Source of the DNA: an uncultured Prevotella sp.
Lineage (GTDB): Bacteria; Bacteroidota; Bacteroidia; Bacteroidales; Bacteroidaceae
NCBI GenBank assembly: GCA_947177775.1
Contig: CAMWVS010000021.1
Location: 1 to 42,950, forward strand
Direction: 5' to 3'
DNA length: 42,950 nt
In this document: piece by piece, positions 1 to 9,578 of the stretch
How the letters are laid out: each line of letters begins with the position of its first letter
Numbering within the stretch: the stretch's first letter is position 1
Position numbers and translations under genes: made by a program
Notes under the pieces: model-generated
What the model was told of the DNA's origin: nothing
The model's database searches: none
Seen by the model: the letters and a program-made list of their open reading frames with translations, nothing else

Positions 1-177
1 CCTCAAAAAATGAAACTATGCAGGTGAATATTGCGTTTCGACTTTGACTTTAGGCGGAAAAAACTAAATTTCTCTACTCCAACAATAGAGTTTTTCAAAC
101 ATTTTTGCTAATATTGCATTTGCCCTCGGACTCTGCACCTTATACCGAACTGGGGTATGGCATTTCATAATTAAGGA

Positions 178-2364
178 CTAATAGCCGGGGTTTTGAGTCC
201 ATCCTGTAGACACCATGAGTTGGTCGCCCGGAATCGGCCATAGATGCTGATAAGAAGCGTAGCCTCCGAGACTGTTGCGCTTTTGGAAAGCGAAGTATCG
301 GGGAATGAATAGCTGCTTGCGCAGAGTTTCAATATCGGCGATGCCATCGCCACAGACCGAGATATTATTCGCTTTGGCTACCTGATTAATAAGCGACATA
401 GCCTTTGCTGCATTGCCGGTGGCGATGTTGCATTCAGCCAAAAGCAGAAGCACGTCGGCATACGAATAGTAACTCATTGTATGCCCTTGCATAACCTCAT
501 CGGGCACGGTGATATACAAGACAGTACCACTGTTTGCTTCATATTCGTTGCCCGGCAAGAGCGAGTAACGGCGGCTATCGACAATTTCCTGAAGATATGA
601 CATGGCGTGAGATGGTTCGTTGAGAGCCATATAGACGTTTGCTTTAGCCATACGCCACACGTCCTTAGACATATCGAAAGCATCATCCGCATTAAAGTTT
701 GTATTTAATTTGCGATCTGAGAAACATGATGAGATCTCATCAAGTTTTGTTTCGAGGTATCTAAGAGTTGCTGACACGGATTGTTGAACCGGACCGGCAT
801 ATTCATCTTTAGCCAATTCTACAATTCCGATATTCCCCCACTTGTCAACCATCTCTGAATATATAATTGCATTCAACAACGTAAAGAATGGGATTGCATC
901 AGAATACCCTGCACTGGTTAGGGACTTAATTACTTGGTTGTTTTGAGCAACTGCCTGATAAGCGTTTCTAAAGGCTCGTGAATTGAAATTGTCGTTAACA
1001 GACATCGGACATTTCACGTCATAATATTGGTACATACCGGTATAGCCACGTTCAACGTAATACATCCATGAAAGAGCAGATGCCAATTTCGCGAATGAAC
1101 CTGAAACGATTGCCCGTCCTTGATCTCCCAATTCGGGTTTGGTTTCATACGGAGTGCGTGGTTTGGCTTCAAGCGATACAGGGATTGATACGCGGATTTC
1201 ACCCATAAGGTCATACAACACAACGGTGCGTTCTTGCTTTGTATGACGTTCTGACTTGGGAACGGAAATAGTAAGCTTTCCGTTTTCATAAGTTGAAGAA
1301 ACAGTCATTGAAGCACCTTCGGGGTCGTTGTCTTTGTAGAAGCCACTAACAAACGAATCCTCTATATATGAATCGTCAGGGGTTACGTCCAAATAGCCGT
1401 CAGAGTCTTTGGGTTTCTCCAATGAAAGAACGACATTGGAAGTAACCGTAATTTCAGCGGAACCACCGTTGTAATCAAATTCCACACTTTCGCGAGAAAG
1501 AGTGATTTGGGGATTATCATTGACTTCATTTCCGGCGATGCCATCACCGTTCCAGTCATAGAAAAAACGTAAGTCAGGCACCTGTACAGATTGATTTAAC
1601 TCGTCGTATCGAGATTTGATGTTAGATACAAGAAAATCGAGATTATTACGGAAATCGGCCCTATCAATGGCAATAGACTTCATATTTTCCTCTGAAAACG
1701 AGCCATCATCGGCAAGGTCTTGCGACAGAGAGGAAAGGTATTGAGTAATTTCTGCATCTGAACGCCTATTTAGCACAAGCGAAGAAATTGCGATAAGGAC
1801 ACCAGAGCCATCGGTTCCTGCCGTGATAGTCATAGACTCCGCCGGAGTGGATTCGTATTTTTGCAAGCCAAACTGAGATAGCAATTCTTTTTGAGCTTGC
1901 TTGTCAGCCTCGGCAAAGGTCTTACCACCTTGCATGAGGTTCTGAATACGCGCCGATTTGAGGTGCGTTAAGATATTAACATTGACGGTGCTTCTGTCAG
2001 AAAGGTCAGCGAGAGCGATAAGGTGAAGCTGACCTGTTGAAAGATTACCGCTAACCTCGTTGTAGTAGTAGCCATCGGTTGCGATGCGAACAAATTGCGA
2101 AGCAAGTTCTATTTGGCCGAGGTCAAAAGAGCCGGCGTCGTCGCGGATTTCACCGTTGAAAACCGTGCCGATGGCGGTCATTTTCTCATTGAGCGGTTGA
2201 ACACTGATAGATGAGCCACGGACAAATGGGCCTTTTTCAACTTTACCTGAAAGTAAATACCTGCCCGATTGGGGATTTTCGCCACTTCTGGGTTCATCCG
2301 TTTCAGAGCATCCCGTTAAAGCAATGACGACTATTAGTGGGAGTAGATTGTTTTTCAAATTCAT
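178..2364 (-). CDS. SusD/RagB-like outer-membrane lipoprotein with N-terminal accessory domains
   Basis: 728-residue predicted surface lipoprotein. The N-terminus has a signal peptide and lipobox (IALTGC, Cys19). Residues about 38-170 form a domain beginning GKVEKGPFVRG and containing STVNVNILTHLK, a pattern I recognise from Bacteroidota surface lipoproteins but cannot name. Residues 270-280 (DWNGDGIAGNE) look like a calcium-binding loop. Residues about 286-400 are beta-rich and BACON-like. From about 415 to the end the sequence resembles SusD/RagB: helical repeats, then the typical ending LWPIPGDQL...TQNPGY. SusD proteins bind glycans or other nutrients at the cell surface and normally pair with a SusC transporter. 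No SusC lies in the window on the upstream side; anything past position 1 is unseen. A weak -7-like box (TGATTTTG) lies at 2389-2396 on the minus strand. The family call is good; the ligand is unknown. Confidence 0.8.
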   Translation of the reverse strand: MNLKNNLLPLIVVIALTGCSETDEPRSGENPQSGRYLLSGKVEKGPFVRGSSISVQPLNEKMTAIGTVFNGEIRDDAGSFDLGQIELASQFVRIATDGYYYNEVSGNLSTGQLHLIALADLSDRSTVNVNILTHLKSARIQNLMQGGKTFAEADKQAQKELLSQFGLQKYESTPAESMTITAGTDGSGVLIAISSLVLNRRSDAEITQYLSSLSQDLADDGSFSEENMKSIAIDRADFRNNLDFLVSNIKSRYDELNQSVQVPDLRFFYDWNGDGIAGNEVNDNPQITLSRESVEFDYNGGSAEITVTSNVVLSLEKPKDSDGYLDVTPDDSYIEDSFVSGFYKDNDPEGASMTVSSTYENGKLTISVPKSERHTKQERTVVLYDLMGEIRVSIPVSLEAKPRTPYETKPELGDQGRAIVSGSFAKLASALSWMYYVERGYTGMYQYYDVKCPMSVNDNFNSRAFRNAYQAVAQNNQVIKSLTSAGYSDAIPFFTLLNAIIYSEMVDKWGNIGIVELAKDEYAGPVQQSVSATLRYLETKLDEISSCFSDRKLNTNFNADDAFDMSKDVWRMAKANVYMALNEPSHAMSYLQEIVDSRRYSLLPGNEYEANSGTVLYITVPDEVMQGHTMSYYSYADVLLLLAECNIATGNAAKAMSLINQVAKANNISVCGDGIADIETLRKQLFIPRYFAFQKRNSLGGYASYQHLWPIPGDQLMVSTGWTQNPGY

Positions 2365-2620
2365 CGTTTGTGATACAGAAAACTCTCACAAAATCATTGC
2401 CGGCTGGCAGGTTTGCAACCTCACGCCACGGCTTGCATTCTCGGAGTTCTATTTCTGTCATTTCAAAAGAGTCCTTAAGATAGTATTGTTGATGCCAATT
2501 TATTGGAAAGTTATAAAATCACAGTACGGCTGTAAACAGTTCATCAATAAGTCCGCCTTGACATCCTGCGTTTTTTTTATTCCCTCGACCATACCATCCC
2601 GGCCAAGCCTATATTCTAAG

Positions 2621-3016
2621 TGGAGCTGGAGGGAGTCGAACCCTCGTCCAAACAGGGAAACCATACGCTTTCTACATGCTTATTCCGGCCTTCATTTTCG
2701 TGTTGCGGCAAGACCCGGACCACCAACCGCAACCTTATCCCCTAAAACTTCATCACACAGCCGGGGCACGGCGTGACTATTCCCGATTTAACTGCACCGC
2801 TTGACCAAAGAGCTTCGGAACAACAGCCTTTGAGCGATGTCTCGTCCCTCTACCTTGTAGTGGGATAAAGCCAGAATCTACTGTACTTCGATTAGGCAGC
2901 GAGAGCATAGTTGTTTTCGCCAGATAAATTTTTGACCGACGTGATTATGGAGTCCACAGTCGTCACTCCGCATGCTTACGTACCATTTCATCCCGCTGTC
3001 AAATCCAGTCAACCCC
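2621..3016 (-). ncRNA. ssrA: transfer-messenger RNA (tmRNA), tag GENNYALAA
   Basis: Rescues stalled ribosomes with SmpB. The 5' end (minus strand, from 3016) reads GGGGTTGACTGGATTTGACA, the usual tmRNA start. The 3' end is a T-arm (GGGTTCGACTCCC) followed by CAGCTCC and a discriminator A at 2621. The acceptor arms GGGGTTG and CAGCTCC pair over seven positions with wobble. CCA is not encoded and must be added after transcription. The tag frame is 2892-2921: GGC GAA AAC AAC TAT GCT CTC GCT GCC TAA, giving GENNYALAA and stop, close to other Bacteroidota tags. Length (396 nt) is normal. It is transcribed away from the polysaccharide operon. Confidence 0.96.
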
Positions 3017-3059
3017 GGTATTACAATGGTCCTCAGACGTTTTCCTCTGAAAACTTCGG

Positions 3060-3067
3060 CAAAGATA
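3060..3067 (-). promoter_or_regulatory. Bacteroidota -7 box for ssrA
   Basis: TATCTTTG on the minus strand matches TAnnTTTG. An ATTG (3087-3090) sits 19 bases upstream in the -33 position. It lies about 43 bases before the mature tmRNA 5' end, so a short 5' leader would be removed, presumably by RNase P. Confidence 0.7.
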
Positions 3068-3110
3068 TACATTTTCCGCCAATCGGCAATATTTATTTTA
3101 ATAAATTGCG

Positions 3111-3118
3111 TATCTTTG
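3111..3118 (+). promoter_or_regulatory. Bacteroidota -7 box for the polysaccharide operon
   Basis: TATCTTTG on the plus strand, identical to the divergent ssrA box 43 bases away. It would give a leader of about 70 bases before the exporter start at 3197. No good -33 TTTG is seen, so an activator may be needed. Confidence 0.65.
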
Positions 3119-3196
3119 CAATAAATTTGTGAAAATAAAGTTTATTATTCAAGGTATAAGAGTCACAATTCAAAGAAAAACTACTCAGAAAAAATT

Positions 3197-5731
3197 ATGA
3201 AAAGATACATATTATCTATCTTCATGCTGTCAATGATAACAGTTGCCGCTTTTGCCCAATCTTCCATGACAGACCAAGCCGTGGCAGAATTTGTAATAGA
3301 AGAACACGCCAAAGGCACGTCACAATCACAGATTGTCACACAATTGATGCAGCGAGGCGTCACTATTGAACAGATACGCCGTGTGAAGAATAAGTATGAT
3401 AAAGAAGGAAGCAGTCAGGTTCTCGGCGCCAAGAACCTGACAACAACTCCCGGCAGCCAGGCACGCACACGGGTGAACAACGGAAAAAAGAAAGATGACA
3501 ACAACACCAACGTTCCGCCATACCGAACGAAAGACAACAGACGTCCGACCAACATCAAAGATGAAAGCAGCGAAAAAGAGTTGAAAGGAATACAGATGGA
3601 AAAAGAGTTGAGCACATTCTTGCCGGACTCTGCTGAAATATACGACCAGATGTATCTTGAGGAAATGCTCAAACAGGATCAAAACAAGCGCAAGGTCTTC
3701 GGACGGGACATTTTCAACAACAAGAATCTTACTTTTGAACCGGAAATGAACGTGGCCACGCCTCAGAACTATCGGCTGGGAGCGGGAGACGCCGTGTTCG
3801 TTGACGTATGGGGAGCCTCCAATAATACTTACGAAAGCACTGTTTCGCCCGACGGCACGATACAGATTGAAGGGTTCGGCCCTGTATCCGTGGGCGGGAT
3901 GACAGTTGAGCAGGCCAACGCGGCACTGCGGAAACAACTCGGAGCACGCTATCAGAGTTCACAGATAAGACTTACCGTAGGACAGACAAAGACTATAAGT
4001 GTCAATGTCATGGGAGAAGTTCTTGTTCCGGGAACATACACACTCTCAGCTTTTGCCACGGTATTTCACGCACTTTATATGGCAGGCGGCATCAACGATA
4101 TAGGTACGCTGCGAAACATTAAGGTCTATCGCAACAACCGTCTTGTCACCGTGGTCGACATATATGACTACATACTGAACGGCAAGCTGACAGGCAATGT
4201 AAGCCTGACGGATAACGACGTCATTGTCGTAGGACCGTATGACTGCCTGGTGAACATCACCGGTAAGGTGAAGCGCCCAATGTTCTATGAAATGAAGAAA
4301 AACGAAAGTGTCGGAACACTGCTCAAATATGCCGGAGGATTTGCCGGTGACGCATACAAGAAATCCATAAGACTGATACGCAAGGCCGGTACACAGTATT
4401 CGATATATAACGTAGGTGAATTTGACATGAATTCATTCCGTCTTGAAGACGAAGACTCTCTGAGCGTAGACTCTGTAATTCCCCGCTTCTCGAACATGGT
4501 TGAGGTCAAAGGAGCCGTGTTCCGTCCCGGAATGTATCAGGTTGGCGGCGATATTACGACTGTGCGCGCCTTGATTGAAAACGCCGAAGGAGTGACGGAG
4601 GATGCCTTTATGGCCCGCGGCGTCATGCACCGCATGAAACCGGACCGTACACTCGAAGTGCTGTCTGTCGACATAGCCGGAATCATGGAAGGACGTACTC
4701 CGGACATTCCTTTGAGAAATGAAGACGTGTTGTATATTCCCAGCAAGAAAGAACTGTTGGAAGAACAGACACTGACCATTCACGGAGAAGTGATGTATCC
4801 CGGTGAATACAAATATGCAGACAACGAAACAATAGAAGACCTCATCCTGCAAGCCGGCGGTCTGAACGACGCCGCATCAATAATGAAAGTGGACGTGGCA
4901 CGCAGGATTATGGACCCAAAGGCGACCGAATCATCCGATACTATTGCACGCACATTCTCGTTCGCCATCAAAGACGGCTTTGTCATTGACGGCCAGCAGG
5001 GCTTTATCCTAAAGCCATACGACGAGGTTTATGTACGCACAAGCCCTGGATATTCAAAGCAGCAGAATGTAAAGGTTGAGGGCGAAGTTCTCTTCAGCGG
5101 CACATACACACTTGAGAAAAAGAGCCAGCGCTTGAGCGACATCATCCGTCAGGCCGGCGGCGTGACAAAGATGGCCTACGTTCAGGGTGCCCGTCTTGAA
5201 CGTACCATCACGCAGGATGAACGCCTGAAGATGAATGACGTACGGAAAATGCTCCTCACGCAGAGCGGAGAAAAAGACACGCTTGACGCCAAGAAACTTG
5301 ACTTCGGCGACACATACTATGTTGCAATCGAATTGGATAAAGCTATAGCAAATCCCGGCAGCAACTATGACGTCATTCTGCGTGAAGGCGACCGCATCAT
5401 TGTTCCCGAATTCTCAAGCACCGTCAAGGTCAGTGGTGACGTCATGTCACCCAGCACCATTGCCTACCGTGAAGGTAAAAGCGTCGGCTACTACATCGAT
5501 CAGGCCGGCGGTTGGGGCAACCGTGCCAAAAAGAGCCACACGTTCATCGTCTATATGAACGGTTCGAAAGCACGCGTCGGCTACAAAGTCAAGCCTATGC
5601 CCGGATGCGAAATCATCGTGCCCACGAAACCGGCATCAAAGAAGATGACCACGGCCGAAATGGTTGCCATCGGTTCCAGCACCGCCTCCATCGCCACCAT
5701 GCTTATAACAATCGCCAATCTGCTGAAATAA
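3197..5731 (+). CDS. polysaccharide export outer-membrane protein with six SLBB modules (Wza-like)
   Basis: 844-residue exporter that would form the outer-membrane channel for capsule or exopolysaccharide. It has a signal peptide (first 21 residues, ending AAFAQ), a charged low-complexity stretch (about 70-140), and a polysaccharide-export domain near 190-265 (NYRLGAGDAVFVDVWG). SLBB modules then begin near residues 268, 351, 434, 525, 624 and 742, each starting like VxVxGEVxxPGTY and followed by an AGG turn. A hydrophobic C-terminal helix occupies about 826-842. It is over twice the length of E. coli Wza (379 residues), mostly because of the extra SLBB modules. It is the first gene of the operon and ends 13 bases before the Wzz-like gene. 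Confidence 0.92.
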   Translation: MKRYILSIFMLSMITVAAFAQSSMTDQAVAEFVIEEHAKGTSQSQIVTQLMQRGVTIEQIRRVKNKYDKEGSSQVLGAKNLTTTPGSQARTRVNNGKKKDDNNTNVPPYRTKDNRRPTNIKDESSEKELKGIQMEKELSTFLPDSAEIYDQMYLEEMLKQDQNKRKVFGRDIFNNKNLTFEPEMNVATPQNYRLGAGDAVFVDVWGASNNTYESTVSPDGTIQIEGFGPVSVGGMTVEQANAALRKQLGARYQSSQIRLTVGQTKTISVNVMGEVLVPGTYTLSAFATVFHALYMAGGINDIGTLRNIKVYRNNRLVTVVDIYDYILNGKLTGNVSLTDNDVIVVGPYDCLVNITGKVKRPMFYEMKKNESVGTLLKYAGGFAGDAYKKSIRLIRKAGTQYSIYNVGEFDMNSFRLEDEDSLSVDSVIPRFSNMVEVKGAVFRPGMYQVGGDITTVRALIENAEGVTEDAFMARGVMHRMKPDRTLEVLSVDIAGIMEGRTPDIPLRNEDVLYIPSKKELLEEQTLTIHGEVMYPGEYKYADNETIEDLILQAGGLNDAASIMKVDVARRIMDPKATESSDTIARTFSFAIKDGFVIDGQQGFILKPYDEVYVRTSPGYSKQQNVKVEGEVLFSGTYTLEKKSQRLSDIIRQAGGVTKMAYVQGARLERTITQDERLKMNDVRKMLLTQSGEKDTLDAKKLDFGDTYYVAIELDKAIANPGSNYDVILREGDRIIVPEFSSTVKVSGDVMSPSTIAYREGKSVGYYIDQAGGWGNRAKKSHTFIVYMNGSKARVGYKVKPMPGCEIIVPTKPASKKMTTAEMVAIGSSTASIATMLITIANLLK

Positions 5732-5744
5732 AAAGAAAAATGTC

Positions 5745-6809
5745 ATGACGAATAATAATACAGAAGTAATCGACCTGCGTGTCTTGGCAAGAAAGATTCT
5801 TGCCAAAAAAAGACTGTTCTACAAAACGCTGCCAACGACATTTGTTCTGTCCTGCGCACTTATACTGTGCGTGCCAAGATATTATGTCACAGACACAAGC
5901 ATGGCCCCTGAAGTCGGAGGAACCGGAATGGAAGGGACATTGGGTTCCATAGCTTCATCGTTCGGATTTGATCTGTCAAACATGCAGACCAGCGACGCCA
6001 TCTCTCCCCTGCTCTATCCCGACCTGATGGATGACAACGGTTTCGTTGCCGGCCTGTTTGACGTTAAGGTCAAGAGTAAGGACGGAGAAATCGCCACCAC
6101 ATACTATGACTATATCAACAAGCACCAAAAGACAGCGTGGTGGAACATACCGATATCATGGATGAAGAAGCTCCTTAGCGATAACACAGCTGAGTCTCAA
6201 GCCGGCAACAACAAGTTTTCTCCATACATCCTTTCAAAAAAGCAGGATGACATCATGTCAGCCATGAGAAAAAACATCGCAATATCCGTAGACAAGAAAA
6301 CTGCTGTAATCACCATCTCTGTGACAGATCAAGATGCACTGATCTGCAAGACTATGGCAGATTCCATCAGAGAACATCTGCAAGATTTTATAACGGCATA
6401 CAGAACCAACAAATCGCGCATTGACATGATCTACTATGAAAAACTGGTGGCAGAGGCAAAAAGTGATTATGAGAATGCACGCAGACTATACGGCAAATAT
6501 GCAGATGCCAACACCAACGTCACTTTGGAAAGCTTCAGATTGAAAATAAACGATTTGGAGAATGACATGCAGCTCAAATACAATACATACAGCACACTCA
6601 ACACTCAACTGCAGGCTTCAAAGGCCAAGGTTCAGGAACGCACACCGGCATTTACAACCATCAAGGGCGCTTCTGTACCGATAAAGCCGGCCGGACCGAA
6701 ACGCATGTTGTTCGTTCTCGGCATGATGATACTTGCATGTATTGCCACTTCAATATATGCAATCAAAGACGAACTGATAAAGACCGTAGGAAATCAGCCC
6801 CAATTATGA
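5745..6809 (+). CDS. Wzz-type chain-length determinant / polysaccharide co-polymerase
   Basis: 354-residue inner-membrane protein with a cytoplasmic start, a transmembrane segment near residues 33-50, a long periplasmic region with coiled-coil character (about 225-290), and a second membrane helix near the C-terminus (MLFVLGMMILACIATSIYAI). This is the Wzz topology, which sets polymer length and couples polymerisation to the Wza-like exporter just upstream. The cytoplasmic tyrosine-kinase domain of Wzc is absent, so any kinase would have to be encoded elsewhere. The TGA stop overlaps the next ATG (ATGA), indicating translational coupling to the flippase. Confidence 0.85.
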   Translation: MTNNNTEVIDLRVLARKILAKKRLFYKTLPTTFVLSCALILCVPRYYVTDTSMAPEVGGTGMEGTLGSIASSFGFDLSNMQTSDAISPLLYPDLMDDNGFVAGLFDVKVKSKDGEIATTYYDYINKHQKTAWWNIPISWMKKLLSDNTAESQAGNNKFSPYILSKKQDDIMSAMRKNIAISVDKKTAVITISVTDQDALICKTMADSIREHLQDFITAYRTNKSRIDMIYYEKLVAEAKSDYENARRLYGKYADANTNVTLESFRLKINDLENDMQLKYNTYSTLNTQLQASKAKVQERTPAFTTIKGASVPIKPAGPKRMLFVLGMMILACIATSIYAIKDELIKTVGNQPQL

Positions 6810-8341
6810 ATCCGGCCAAACGCATAATAGTAAATACGACGGCTCAATACACAAAAGCCATTATCAACATTTGCCTGTCTCTATACTCTACGAGATTGGT
6901 ATTGGAGGCTTTAGATGTCCGCGACTACGGTATATATTCGGTTGTCGCAGGCATCATCGGAATATTGGGATATCTGACAAATTCGCTTGTTGTCACGACC
7001 CAACGCTATCTGTCATACTATTATGGTTCTGGAGATTCGATATACGTAAAAAAGGTTTTTGCCAACAGTATGCTGATACATATCATCATAAGTATTGTTT
7101 TCTGCATACTGTTTTTGTCCCTTAAACCTTTTCTCATCGACAGTTTTTTGAACATAGACCACGAAAGGATTGTTGCTGCCGGATATGTCTATATAATAAC
7201 AGTGGGCATGCTGATGATTACGCTCATAACAACGCCTTTCAAAGCCTTGCTCATTGCACGGGAAAATATAGTTTACATCTCTGCAATAGAAATATTCGAT
7301 GGTATATTGAAACTTGCGCTTGCAATCACGCTCATGGCGATAGGACTGGACAAACTGATATTCTACTCTATTGGTATATTTGTGGTGCTCGCCGTAAATT
7401 TCACTCTTTATGCCGCATATTGCATGATTAAATACGAAGAGAGTCATATCACATTCAAGAATAACCCCTTCGACAAAAAATGTATGGGACAAATCATTGG
7501 ATTTGCAGGGTGGACAACTTTCGGGATGCTTGCCGGCATGTGCCAGACACAAGGAACAGCTATTGTTCTCAACAAATTTTTCGGCACTGTAATGAATGCT
7601 GCTTTTGGAATAGCATCACAAGTAAACGGTGCAGTAAGATTTGTGTCCACATCTGTTCTGAACGCAATGAATCCACAGATAATGAAAGCGGAGGGAGCCG
7701 GAGACAGACAGAGCATGCTCAGACTGGCTGGCAAGGAAAGTAAGTTTTCGACTGCATTGATGATGATTATCTCCATACCGATAATCGCCGAAGCACCGGC
7801 AATACTCGCATTTTGGCTGAAAGAAGTTCCACCACACACCGTACTGTTCTGCAGGGCATTGATGATTGCTTTCATCGTTGATCAACTGACATTAGGACTC
7901 CATGCCGCCAACCAGGCAACAGGAAAAATACGCTGCTATTCTATATTGACAACGGTTCCGAAAATAATGATCATACCTGTCATGTGGATTGTGTTTACAA
8001 ATGACTATCCTGTAAGCATTGCCATGTATTGTTATGTGGGCATCGAATTATTGGTTTCCTTATTTCGAATACCATATATGAAAATATCAGCAGGACTCAA
8101 TGTTCATTATTATATTAAGACGGTTATACTTCCTCTTGCTCCGTTATGTATCATAATGTGTCTGGCAAGCATGACCTTGATGAAAGTAATGAACTTCAAC
8201 TTTAGCTTTGTCGTATCGTCAATATGCTCTGCTATTATTGGTGTCATCACTATGTGGATGACAACATTGGACCAAAAGGAACGGGAATTCGCAAGAAACA
8301 TCATAAAATCTCATTTACCAAATGGTAATAGACATAAGTAA
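6806..8341 (+). CDS. polysaccharide flippase, Wzx/MATE-like
   Basis: 511-residue polytopic membrane protein, start chosen at 6806 (MNPAKRIIVNTTAQYTKA) because it overlaps the preceding stop as ATGA; an upstream in-frame start at 6737 would add residues that do not look like this family. It has about 12-14 hydrophobic segments and early residues typical of Bacteroidota oligosaccharide flippases (YSTRLVLEALDVRDYGIYSV). It would flip the lipid-linked repeat unit to the periplasmic face. Base composition from here to about 13.4 kb is visibly more A/T-rich than the flanks, as is common for the variable core of capsule loci. Confidence 0.9.
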   Translation: MNPAKRIIVNTTAQYTKAIINICLSLYSTRLVLEALDVRDYGIYSVVAGIIGILGYLTNSLVVTTQRYLSYYYGSGDSIYVKKVFANSMLIHIIISIVFCILFLSLKPFLIDSFLNIDHERIVAAGYVYIITVGMLMITLITTPFKALLIARENIVYISAIEIFDGILKLALAITLMAIGLDKLIFYSIGIFVVLAVNFTLYAAYCMIKYEESHITFKNNPFDKKCMGQIIGFAGWTTFGMLAGMCQTQGTAIVLNKFFGTVMNAAFGIASQVNGAVRFVSTSVLNAMNPQIMKAEGAGDRQSMLRLAGKESKFSTALMMIISIPIIAEAPAILAFWLKEVPPHTVLFCRALMIAFIVDQLTLGLHAANQATGKIRCYSILTTVPKIMIIPVMWIVFTNDYPVSIAMYCYVGIELLVSLFRIPYMKISAGLNVHYYIKTVILPLAPLCIIMCLASMTLMKVMNFNFSFVVSSICSAIIGVITMWMTTLDQKEREFARNIIKSHLPNGNRHK

Positions 8342-9578
8342 ATTGTATTTAATCCGTAAATCAGACATCGTAAATTGTCTGTTTTATGCTGCCGTCTTGC
8401 TGGCATTCTTCGGTTCCATGCGAGTTTGGTTTTTATTGCCACTCACTTCATATTATCCTGTGATTGCCAGTTTTCTTGCAATAGGAGCAGTCATAATATC
8501 AAATTCGATGGAAAAGAATCTCTTCACTAATAAGAACTTCCTTTTCCCCATATTAAGCTATCTGGTATTAGCGCTATATCAGGCTATTGTCAATGAAAGC
8601 AACATAAATGCATATATAACAGCATTATTTAATACTGTTATATTCTATATCATATTTACATACAACAAGACAAGACTCTTTCGCATTTCTACTGTAATTT
8701 CCAAGACATTGGGATGGATATTATTATTCTCTATATCTGCATTTTTTCTTTATCTCATCGGTTTCCCGCTTCCATACAGCAATTTGAATTACAATGAGGA
8801 TTTCTACAGTTTTTCCAACTACTATTTCTTTTTGTTAGACGACCGTAGCTTGTTTGCCATAATACCCAGATTCCAGTCCATTTTTCTTGAGCCGACATAT
8901 TTGGGCAGTACCACAGCATTGCTACTTCAAACACAGAGAGGGCATTGGAAAAAATGGTATAACGTACTGATGATTATCGGATTGCTCATTTCGTTCTCTC
9001 TCGCCGGCTACGCCTATTTCATTGCTATTATATTCCTTAATCTTTGGACTGATGGTAAGAAAATAGTCAAAAAGGCATTGATATGTATAGCAATCATATC
9101 TATGACAGTAGGAGGTTCATTCGTTTATAACAATGGAGACAATCTTCTACATAACCTTATAATTCTTCGATTGGAAATCGACGACGGCGAACTGGCTGGA
9201 AATAATCGTGTCTCAGAAGGATTTGATGCTGAATATGAAGGCTATCTTGAAAGTTCGGACATCATCTTTGGTAGAGACTATGACACCAGATTTTTCGGAG
9301 ATTCCGGATACAAAGTTTATCTATTCGATTACGGAATAGTAGGTGTTATACTTCTCTTTATTTTCTATGGCTCATCATTTATAAATGCCAGCAATAGACG
9401 TACTATGATTTCAGCCTGGATTTTGTTCCTTTTGATATGGGGAGTTGATGGGTTTGTCTTATGGTTCGGACGATTCATTCCTCTATATATTACAGCCTAT
9501 AGCACATCCTCATCAGAAAAAGAAACAGAACAAAAGACAGAACAAGAACAAATAACCTCTGAAAAAACTATATCATGA
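8322..9578 (+). CDS. O-antigen/capsule polymerase-like membrane protein (Wzy-like)
   Basis: 418-residue protein with about ten hydrophobic helices and a large extracytoplasmic loop (about residues 275-325, acidic, DDGELAGNNRVSEGFDAEYEG). The topology and position between flippase and glycosyltransferases are those of Wzy polymerases, which are too variable for a motif-based call. It ends in a Glu/Lys/Gln-rich hydrophilic tail. Its start overlaps the flippase by 20 bases and its end overlaps the next gene as ATGA. Function is inferred mainly from topology and context. Confidence 0.75.
   Translation: MVIDISKLYLIRKSDIVNCLFYAAVLLAFFGSMRVWFLLPLTSYYPVIASFLAIGAVIISNSMEKNLFTNKNFLFPILSYLVLALYQAIVNESNINAYITALFNTVIFYIIFTYNKTRLFRISTVISKTLGWILLFSISAFFLYLIGFPLPYSNLNYNEDFYSFSNYYFFLLDDRSLFAIIPRFQSIFLEPTYLGSTTALLLQTQRGHWKKWYNVLMIIGLLISFSLAGYAYFIAIIFLNLWTDGKKIVKKALICIAIISMTVGGSFVYNNGDNLLHNLIILRLEIDDGELAGNNRVSEGFDAEYEGYLESSDIIFGRDYDTRFFGDSGYKVYLFDYGIVGVILLFIFYGSSFINASNRRTMISAWILFLLIWGVDGFVLWFGRFIPLYITAYSTSSSEKETEQKTEQEQITSEKTIS

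Noticed and set aside
1..177. Gene or promoter in the left edge
   Set aside because: No reading frame of note. It is only the region downstream of the SusD-like gene; nothing supported was seen.
2324..2776. Plus-strand reading frame of 150 residues across the ssrA 3' end, including WSWRESNPRP
   Set aside because: It is antisense to tmRNA. Frames reading WSWRESNPRP are well-known false proteins made from the complement of tRNA/tmRNA T-arms.
6737..6805. Upstream start for the flippase gene
   Set aside because: The extra 23 residues are out-of-frame reading of the Wzz-like C-terminus. The ATGA overlap at 6806 is the natural start.
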